NCBI RefSeq assembly: GCF_042096055.1
Contig: NZ_JBELMH010000001.1
Location: 124,001-188,000, forward strand
Origin: Citreimonas sp042096055
Lineage (GTDB): Bacteria > Pseudomonadota > Alphaproteobacteria > Rhodobacterales > Rhodobacteraceae
Length of the DNA: 64,000 bases
Direction: 5' to 3'
Below are positions 58,418 to 64,000 of this stretch, one piece after another. The stretch's first letter is position 1; each line of letters begins with the position of its first letter. The notes beneath the pieces were generated by a model. It did not search any database. It was not told the DNA's origin and worked only from the letters and a program-made list of their open reading frames with translations. Made by a program: the position numbers and the translations under genes.

Positions 58418-59251
58418 ATGGACGGCGCGGCGGATCTGCACCGGCCGGTGCGGCGCCAGCGTGCGCGCGGCGCTGCGATGCTCGAGGCGCGCGCGGCGGC
58501 GGGGCGGACGCGGATCGCCGACCTGTCCATGTCCGGGTGTGCCAAGCTGCTGTTCCCGCGTCCGCGCGGCAATGCGCTGGATGCCGTGCTGCTGAACGCC
58601 TCGGGCGGGGTGACGGGCGGCGACCGGCTGTCGCTGGACGTGCATGCGGGGCCGGGCGCCGGGGTCGGCCTGACCACGCAGGCGGCCGAGCGGATCTACC
58701 GCGCGCCCGACACCGACGCCCCCGGCCGGGTCGAGACGACGCATGTGCTGGAACCCGGCGCGACGCTGCACTGGCTGCCGCAGGAGACGATCCTGTTCGA
58801 CGGCGCGGCGCTGGACCGGCGGTTGCGGATCGACATGGCGGGCGACGCGCGCCTCGTCGCGTGCGAGGTGCTGGTCTTCGGCCGCGCGGCGATGGGCGAG
58901 CGGGTGCGCGCGCTGCGCCTGCGCGACCGGGTGGACCTGCGCCGCGACGGGCGCCTGGTCTTCGCCGACCGGCTGCGGCTGGAGGGTGACGCGGACGCGG
59001 CACTGGCGCGCGCTGGCGTGGCGGACGGCGCGGGGGCGATGGCCTCGGTCACCCTCGCCGCCCCCGGCGCGGGGGCGCGGATCGACGCGCTGCGCGCGCT
59101 GCTGCCCGCCACCGGGGGCGCCAGCGCCATCGACCCCGACGTGGTGTTCCTGCGCCTGCTGGGCGCCGACGGATTTGCCTTGCGTGCCGCGCTGATTCCT
59201 CTGCTGGAACGTCTGACCGAAACCGATCTTCCCCGACCCTGGATGTTGTGA
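58418..59251 (+). CDS. ureD: Urease accessory protein UreD
   Basis: 277 residues from ATG 58418. The UreD motifs KLLFPRPRGNALDAVLLNASGGVTGGDRLSLDV, TTQAAERIYRA, LEPGATLHWLPQETILFDGAALDRR and GRAAMGE are present. It scaffolds urease apoprotein during nickel insertion with UreF and UreG. The frame is open upstream (to a TTG at 58337). The strong AGGAGAG sits right for an ATT at 58400, so a non-AUG start or a sequencing error at the start is possible; the conserved region is intact either way. First gene of the urease operon. Confidence 0.88.
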   Translation: MDGAADLHRPVRRQRARGAAMLEARAAAGRTRIADLSMSGCAKLLFPRPRGNALDAVLLNASGGVTGGDRLSLDVHAGPGAGVGLTTQAAERIYRAPDTDAPGRVETTHVLEPGATLHWLPQETILFDGAALDRRLRIDMAGDARLVACEVLVFGRAAMGERVRALRLRDRVDLRRDGRLVFADRLRLEGDADAALARAGVADGAGAMASVTLAAPGAGARIDALRALLPATGGASAIDPDVVFLRLLGADGFALRAALIPLLERLTETDLPRPWML

Positions 59252-59254
59252 GCC

Positions 59255-59557
59255 ATGAACCTGACGCCCCGCGAAAAAGACAAGCTGCTGATCTCGATGG
59301 CCGCCGAGGTGGCGCGCCGGCGCCTGGCGCGCGGCGTCAAGCTGAACCACCCCGAGGCCGTCGCGTTGATCACGGACGCGGTGGTCGAAGGCGCGCGCGA
59401 CGGCCGCAGCGTCGCCGAGATGATGCGCCTGGGTGCGCAGGTGGTCACGCGCGACCAATGCATGGAAGGGGTCCCCGAGATGATTCACGACGTTCAGGTC
59501 GAGGCGACGTTCCCGGACGGCACCAAGCTGGTGACCGTGCACGAGCCCATCCGATGA
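59255..59557 (+). CDS. ureA: Urease gamma subunit
   Basis: 100 residues with the UreA course MNLTPREKDKLLISMAAEVARRRLARGVKLNHPEAVALI...GRSVAEMM...VMEGVPEMI-type end and VTVHEPI. Part of the urease (alpha beta gamma)3 enzyme that hydrolyses urea. It follows ureD by 3 bases and overlaps the HD gene by ATGA. Confidence 0.95.
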   Translation: MNLTPREKDKLLISMAAEVARRRLARGVKLNHPEAVALITDAVVEGARDGRSVAEMMRLGAQVVTRDQCMEGVPEMIHDVQVEATFPDGTKLVTVHEPIR

Positions 59558-60096
59558 GCCGGCTGATCACCTCGGCCGCGCTGTTCGCGGCGCAGGCCCA
59601 CCAGGGCCAGACCCGAAAGGACGGGGTGTCGCCTTACGTGAACCACGTGCTCGAGGTCGCCGACCTGGTGGCCTGGGCCGAGGCGGGCGAGATCGAGATC
59701 GCCGGCGCCCTGCTGCACGACGTGGTCGAGGACAGCGAGACCGGGATCGACGAGATCTCGCGCCGGTTCGGGCCGCGGGTGGCGCAGATCGTCGGCGGGC
59801 TGACCGACGACCCCGCCTGGGACGGGCTGCCGCGGGCCGAGAAGAAGGGCAGGCAGGCCGAGCACATGGCGCAGGCGACGCAATCGGTGCGGCTGATCAA
59901 GATCGCGGACCAGACCTCGAACCTGCGCGACCTGGTGCGGCTGCCCGAGGGCTGGAACCAGGCCGACGCCGCCGACTACATCGCCGGGGCCGAGCGCGTG
60001 GTGGATGCCTGCCGCGGCGCGAGCCCGTTCCTGGAAGTCACGTTCGACACCGCCGCCGCCGAGGCGATGCAGAAGATCGAGGAGTTTCCCGCATGA
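59554..60096 (+). CDS. HD-domain hydrolase of the MESH1/RelA-SpoT hydrolase kind inside the urease operon
   Basis: 180 residues. GQTRKDGVSPYVNHVLEVADLV, LLHDVVEDSETGIDEISRRFGP and IKIADQTSNLRDL match (p)ppGpp hydrolase domains. Seen residues are His31, His55-Asp56, Glu59-Asp60 and Asp119 with Asn123, in the order and spacing of the MESH1 metal site, so a Mn2+-dependent alarmone hydrolase is likely. There is no synthetase, TGS or ACT domain. It overlaps ureA and ureB by ATGA on both sides, so expression is locked to urease. The substrate could also be another nucleotide or NADPH, as in animal MESH1. Confidence 0.83.
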   Translation: MSRLITSAALFAAQAHQGQTRKDGVSPYVNHVLEVADLVAWAEAGEIEIAGALLHDVVEDSETGIDEISRRFGPRVAQIVGGLTDDPAWDGLPRAEKKGRQAEHMAQATQSVRLIKIADQTSNLRDLVRLPEGWNQADAADYIAGAERVVDACRGASPFLEVTFDTAAAEAMQKIEEFPA

Positions 60097-60407
60097 TCCC
60101 CGGAGAGGTCCTTCCCGCCGACGGCCACATCACGCTCAACGAGGGGCGCGAGGCCATCACGCTGATGGTCGCCAACACCGGCGACCGCCCCGTGCAGGTC
60201 GGCAGCCACTACCATTTCGCCGAGGCGAACCCGGCGCTCGATTTCGACCGCACCGCTGCGCGGGGCATGCGGCTGGACATCGCGTCGGGCAGTGCCGTGC
60301 GGTTCGAGCCCGGCCAGCGGCGCGAGGTCACGCTGATCCCGGTGACCGGCGCGCGGCGCATCTACGGTTTCAACCAGGCCGTCATGGGCGACCTGGACCC
60401 GGCCTGA
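60093..60407 (+). CDS. ureB: Urease beta subunit
   Basis: 104 residues: MIPGEVLPADGHITLNEGREAITLMVANTGDRPVQVGSHYHFAEANPALDFDR and the C-terminal GARRIYGFNQAVMGDLD. Structural subunit of urease. Its ATG overlaps the HD gene stop. Confidence 0.95.
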   Translation: MIPGEVLPADGHITLNEGREAITLMVANTGDRPVQVGSHYHFAEANPALDFDRTAARGMRLDIASGSAVRFEPGQRREVTLIPVTGARRIYGFNQAVMGDLDPA

Positions 60408-60433
60408 GCCGGACCACGCATACGGAGTATACC

Positions 60434-60754
60434 ATGATCGACGTCTACGCCCCCTACCGGCTGTTCAACCAGAACCTGCGCGCGGGGATGATGATCTGGG
60501 ACGTGCAGACGGTGATGGCCCTGCGCCTGATGGGGCTCGCCGGCGCCTGGACCATGCCGCCCGGAGAGGCCGTGCGCATGGTGACCGAGAAACCGCCCGC
60601 CTTCGCCAAGGCCTGGACCGCGTGGCAGACCGCCATGCTGTCGGGCCGCGGCATCGAGGCCGCCGGCAACGCCTTCAACGCGCCGCTGTCGCGCAAGGCG
60701 CGCGGCAACCGCCGCCGCCTGACCCGCGTGAAGACGCGGACCGGCCGCACCTGA
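60434..60754 (+). CDS. Small protein of unknown function between ureB and ureC
   Basis: 106 residues starting MIDVYAPYRLFNQNLRAGMM. It has hydrophobic helical segments (DVQTVMALRLMGLAGAW and AWTAWQTAMLSGRGIEAAGNAF) and a strongly basic C-terminus (RKARGNRRRLTRVKTRTGR). A GGAG lies upstream of the ATG. I recognise no domain; as far as I recall, some related bacteria carry an unknown gene at this place in their urease cluster. The basic tail could bind RNA, DNA or the urease complex. It is 26 bases after ureB and 68 before ureC, so it is in the operon. Confidence 0.68.
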   Translation: MIDVYAPYRLFNQNLRAGMMIWDVQTVMALRLMGLAGAWTMPPGEAVRMVTEKPPAFAKAWTAWQTAMLSGRGIEAAGNAFNAPLSRKARGNRRRLTRVKTRTGRT

Positions 60755-60822
60755 CCCACCGCGGGCGCCCGCGCCCCTGAACCCCGGGCGCCCGCCGCGC
60801 CACCCTGACGGAAGGACCGACC

Positions 60823-62532
60823 ATGCCCGCCACGATCTCGCGCGCCGACTACGCCGCCATGTTCGGCCCCACCACCGGCGACCGGGTGCGCCTGGCTGAC
60901 ACCGACCTGGTGATCGAGGTCGAGCGCGACCACACCACCTACGGCGAAGAGGTTAAGTTCGGTGGCGGCAAGGTGATCCGCGACGGCATGGGGCAAAGCC
61001 AGGCCACGCGCGCGGACGGGGCCGTCGACACGGTCATCACCAACGCGCTGATCGTCGACTGGACCGGCATCTACAAGGCCGACGTGGGCCTGCGCGACGG
61101 GCGCATCCACAAGATCGGCAAGGCCGGAAACCCCGACACGCAGCCGGCGATCGACATCGTCGTCGGCCCGGGGACCGAGGTCATCGCCGCCGAGGGCAAG
61201 ATCCTGACCGCGGGCGGGATCGACAGCCACATCCACTTCGTCTGCCCCCAGCAGATCGAGGACGCTCTGCATTCGGGCCTGACCACCATGCTGGGCGGCG
61301 GCACGGGCCCCGCGACGGGAACCATGGCCACCACGGTCACGCCGGGCTCGTGGCACCTGGGGCGGATGCTGCAGGCGGCGGACGCCTTCCCGATGAACCT
61401 GGCCTTCGCGGGCAAGGGCAACGCCTCGTTGCCCGGCGCGCTCGTCGAGCAAGTCAAGGCGGGGGCCTGCGCGCTGAAGCTGCACGAGGATTGGGGCACC
61501 ACGCCCGGCGCCATCGATTGCTGCCTTTCGGTGGCCGACGACTGGGATGTGCAGGTGATGATCCACACGGATACGCTCAACGAATCCGGCTTCGTCGAGA
61601 ACACGGTGAAGGCGATGAAGGGCCGGACGATCCACGCCTTCCACACCGAGGGTGCGGGCGGCGGACATGCCCCTGATATCATAAAGATATGCGGCGAAGC
61701 TCATGTGCTGCCTTCATCGACGAACCCGACCCGGCCGTTCACCGCGAACACGCTGGAAGAGCATTTCGACATGCTCATGGTGTGCCACCACCTCGACAAG
61801 TCGATCCCCGAGGACGTGGCCTTCGCCGAGAGCCGCATCCGGCGCGAGACCATCGCCGCCGAGGACATCCTGCACGACATGGGCGCGTTCTCGATCATCG
61901 CCTCCGACAGCCAGGCCATGGGCCGCGTGGGCGAGGTGCTGATCCGCACCTGGCAGACCGCCGACAAGATGAAGAAGCAGCGCGGGCGGCTGCCGGGCGA
62001 GACCGGGCAGAACGACAACCTGCGCGTGCGCCGCTACATCGCGAAATACACGATCAACCCGGCGATCGCGCACGGCTTCAGCCACGAGACCGGCAGCCTC
62101 GAGGAAGGCAAGCGCGCCGATTTGTGCCTGTGGGACCCGGCCTTCTTCGGCGTGAAGCCGCAGCTGGTGCTGATCGGCGGCACCATCGTCTGCGCGCAGA
62201 TGGGCGATCCCAACGCCTCGATCCCGACTCCGCAGCCGGTCTATTCGCGGCCCATGTTCGGCGCCTATGGGCGCAGTGTCGAACGCTCGGCCGTGACCTT
62301 CGTGTCGGCCGCGGCGCAGGAGGAGGGCATCCGTGACACGCTGGGCCTGGCCAAGGACACGCTGGCCGTGCGCGACATCCGCGGCGTGACCAAGCGGGAC
62401 CTGAAGCTCAACGACGCGCTGCCCAGGGTCGAGGTCGACCCCGAGACCTACGAGGTGCGCGCCGACGGCGAGCTGCTGACCTGCGAGCCTGCCGAGACGC
62501 TGCCGATGGCGCAGCGCTACTTCCTGTTCTGA
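60823..62532 (+). CDS. ureC: Urease alpha subunit
   Basis: 569 residues with the carbamylated nickel-bridging lysine in GACALKLHEDWG (Lys219), the nickel ligands HIHF and HTDTLNESG, and the catalytic flap motif MVCHHLDKSIPEDVAFAESRI. It is the catalytic subunit that hydrolyses urea to ammonia and carbamate. GGAAGGA lies upstream of the ATG. Length is typical. Confidence 0.97.
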   Translation: MPATISRADYAAMFGPTTGDRVRLADTDLVIEVERDHTTYGEEVKFGGGKVIRDGMGQSQATRADGAVDTVITNALIVDWTGIYKADVGLRDGRIHKIGKAGNPDTQPAIDIVVGPGTEVIAAEGKILTAGGIDSHIHFVCPQQIEDALHSGLTTMLGGGTGPATGTMATTVTPGSWHLGRMLQAADAFPMNLAFAGKGNASLPGALVEQVKAGACALKLHEDWGTTPGAIDCCLSVADDWDVQVMIHTDTLNESGFVENTVKAMKGRTIHAFHTEGAGGGHAPDIIKICGEAHVLPSSTNPTRPFTANTLEEHFDMLMVCHHLDKSIPEDVAFAESRIRRETIAAEDILHDMGAFSIIASDSQAMGRVGEVLIRTWQTADKMKKQRGRLPGETGQNDNLRVRRYIAKYTINPAIAHGFSHETGSLEEGKRADLCLWDPAFFGVKPQLVLIGGTIVCAQMGDPNASIPTPQPVYSRPMFGAYGRSVERSAVTFVSAAAQEEGIRDTLGLAKDTLAVRDIRGVTKRDLKLNDALPRVEVDPETYEVRADGELLTCEPAETLPMAQRYFLF

Positions 62533-62539
62533 GGGTATC

Positions 62540-63064
62540 ATGCTGATCGCGCACATTTATCACCCGCACGCCCACGGCACGCCCACAGACCGGCTGGTGC
62601 TGGGCTACGAGGACCGGTTCCTGCGCCGCAAGGTGGTCACGCTGGCCTCGGGCGCGGGCCTGCTGGTGGATCTCGCGCAGACGACTTCGCTGGATCACGG
62701 CGGGGTGCTGGTCACCACCGAGGGCGACGAGATCGCCGTCGAGGCGGCGGCCGAGGCGCTGCTGGCGGTGCGGGGCCCGGATCTGGCGCGGCTGGCCTGG
62801 CATGTCGGCAACCGGCACACGCCCTGCGCGATCGAGCCGCAACGTCTGCTGATCCGGCCCGACCACGTGATGCGCGCCATGCTCGAACAGCTGGGCGCCG
62901 AGGTGACCGAGGTGACAGAGCCGTTCACGCCGGAGGGCGGCGCCTACGGGCACGGCCGCACGCACGGCCACGATCACTCGCACGTCCATGCCCATGCCGA
63001 GACGCACGGCGAGGCGCATGCGCATGCCCACGCGGCGGCGGTGGATCACGCGCATGAGCACTGA
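62540..63064 (+). CDS. ureE: Urease nickel metallochaperone UreE with His-rich tail
   Basis: 174 residues: UreE N-domain (VLGYEDRFLRRKVVTLASGAGLLVDLAQTT) and nickel-binding C-domain (LAWHVGNRHTPCAIE...RPDHVMRAMLEQLGAEV), then a tail from about residue 135 with about 13 His residues (HGHDHSHVHAHAETHG...), typical of Ni2+ storage by UreE. Its 3' end overlaps the ureF start by 11 bases, which is consistent with translational coupling. Confidence 0.93.
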   Translation: MLIAHIYHPHAHGTPTDRLVLGYEDRFLRRKVVTLASGAGLLVDLAQTTSLDHGGVLVTTEGDEIAVEAAAEALLAVRGPDLARLAWHVGNRHTPCAIEPQRLLIRPDHVMRAMLEQLGAEVTEVTEPFTPEGGAYGHGRTHGHDHSHVHAHAETHGEAHAHAHAAAVDHAHEH

Positions 63065-63689
63065 CGCGCATCTGGTGCTGCACCAGCTGTTCTCGCCCGC
63101 CTTCCCGGTGGGGGCCTTCGCGTGGTCCCACGGGCTCGAGACCGCGGTGCAGGAGGGGCGCATAACCGACGCCGCGGGCGCCGAGGCCTGGCTGCGCGAC
63201 GCGCTGGAGCATGGCGCGGGTTGGTCCGACGCGGTGCTCTGCGCGCAGGCGGCGGGCGGCGGCGACCTGGGCGAGCTGTCGGACCTTGCGCGTGCGCTGG
63301 CGCCGTCGCGCGAGCGTGCGGCCGAGACGCTGGAGCAGGGCGCGGCCTTCGCCGCCACCGTGCGCGCGGTGTTCGGCGCCCCGGTGCCCGACGCGGCCTA
63401 CCCGGTGGCGGTAGGCGCCGCGCTCGACGCGCTGGACCTGCCGGTCGAGCACGGGCTGCGGCTGTTCCTGCAGGCCTTCGCGGCCAATCTCTGCGCCGCC
63501 TGCGTACGGCTTGTCCCGTTGGGCCAGACCGACGGGCAGCGCATCACCCGCGCGCTGCAGCCGCTCTGCGCGACGCTCGCCGCGCGGGCGCTGGCGGCGG
63601 ATATCGATGACATCGGCGGCTTCGCGCCTGCGCTCGACATCGCGAGCCAGCGGCACGAGGCACTCTATTCCCGCATCTTCAGATCGTGA
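63054..63689 (+). CDS. ureF: Urease accessory protein UreF
   Basis: 211 residues starting MSTDAHLVLHQLFSPAFPVGAFAWSHGLETAVQEGRI, the UreF N-terminal signature, with LPLVEHGLRLFLQAFAANLCAACVRLVPLGQTDGQ later. UreF controls GTP use by UreG in the activation complex with UreD. The ATG overlaps ureE. The frame is open 22 codons further upstream inside ureE. Confidence 0.93.
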   Translation: MSTDAHLVLHQLFSPAFPVGAFAWSHGLETAVQEGRITDAAGAEAWLRDALEHGAGWSDAVLCAQAAGGGDLGELSDLARALAPSRERAAETLEQGAAFAATVRAVFGAPVPDAAYPVAVGAALDALDLPVEHGLRLFLQAFAANLCAACVRLVPLGQTDGQRITRALQPLCATLAARALAADIDDIGGFAPALDIASQRHEALYSRIFRS

Positions 63690-63700
63690 CGGAGGCAGAC

Positions 63701-64000
63701 ATGCGATCCCCCAACGGACCCCTGCGCGTGGGCATCGGCGGCCCGGTGGGCGCCGGCAAGACCACGCTGACGGCGGCGCTTTGCACCGCGCTGCGCGACC
63801 GGCTGAGCATGGCGGTGGTGACCAACGATATCTACACGCGCGAGGACGCCGAGGCGCTGATGCGCCGGCAGGTGCTGCCGCTGGACCGCATCCGCGGCGT
63901 CGAGACCGGCGGCTGCCCGCATACCGCGATCCGCGAGGATGCCTCGATCAACCTCGCGGCCATCGCGCAGCTGAACGCGGATTTCCCCGACCTCGACCTG
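63701..64000 (+). CDS. ureG: Urease accessory GTPase UreG (3' partial)
   Basis: The first 100 codons are present. They show the P-loop GGPVGAGKT (residues 13-21), VTNDIYTREDAEALMRRQ and GVETGGCPHTAIREDASINL, the G-motifs of the UreG/HypB SIMIBI GTPases. It supplies GTP-driven nickel insertion into urease. GGAGGCA is upstream of the ATG. The window ends inside the gene. Confidence 0.95.
   Translation, partial: MRSPNGPLRVGIGGPVGAGKTTLTAALCTALRDRLSMAVVTNDIYTREDAEALMRRQVLPLDRIRGVETGGCPHTAIREDASINLAAIAQLNADFPDLDL

Overview
The window is chromosomal DNA of very high GC content with dense, mostly tail-to-tail or overlapping genes. The gene content points to an alphaproteobacterium of the Rhodobacteraceae (Roseobacter/Rhodobacter group): a zeta-type F1-ATPase inhibitor protein beside purC-purS-purQ, an RTX-Hint secreted protein, a TRAP transporter beside a fused 5-oxoprolinase, a ureDABCEFG operon with extra small genes, and an intergenic repeat that I associate with this family. 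No rRNA, tRNA, CRISPR array, insertion sequence or prophage was recognised. The sequence is a scaffold with one 100-base run of N at 19459-19558, which looks like an unclosed 55-bp contig overlap rather than missing DNA.

Layout. 1-5.8 kb: end of an RTX/Hint protein, a MobA-like nucleotidyltransferase, a FadL-type porin, an EamA permease and the zeta ATPase inhibitor. 6-7.8 kb: purC, purS, purQ. 7.8-12.4 kb: dctB/dctD two-component system, a DoxX protein and a DUF808 membrane protein. 12.4-17 kb: PQQ-type sugar dehydrogenase, transketolase, a coiled-coil protein and zapA. 17-20.7 kb: an iron-sulfur neighbourhood (grx4, a small membrane protein, bolA, a lipoprotein, divergent sufE) and a CoA-transferase crossed by the assembly gap. 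21-26 kb: guaB and a compact arsenic operon (arsR-arsC fusion, GAPDH, arsJ). 26-37 kb: a MarR regulator, then a leftward fatty-acid degradation operon (two MerR regulators, two acyl-CoA dehydrogenases, GST, thiolase, NTF2-like protein, FadB-type enzyme), with divergent thioesterases. 37-45.6 kb: a MATE pump, then 5-oxoprolinase and a TRAP transporter diverging from a shared promoter region, with a winged-helix regulator at the end. 45.7-58 kb: housekeeping genes (trpB, pth, rplY, lldD, trpA, ychF) mixed with small enzymes and a second MATE pump. 58.4-64 kb: urease operon ureD-ureA-HD-ureB-orf-ureC-ureE-ureF-ureG, with ureG cut by the window end.

The signals that genes alone do not explain are: (1) a dispersed intergenic element in four copies (17.1, 21.05, 36.95 and 57.8 kb) with fixed flanks, a central stem whose sequence changes while its pairing is kept, and a closing hairpin; (2) a 65-75 bp leader element shared by guaB and rplY; (3) a nested 30/60-bp array of perfect hairpins that grew from the 3' end of sufE; (4) a MESH1-like alarmone hydrolase translationally coupled inside the urease operon; (5) a palindromic ArsR operator that runs over the arsRC start codon of an apparently leaderless gene; (6) a DctD homologue without the GAFTGA loop needed for sigma-54 contact.
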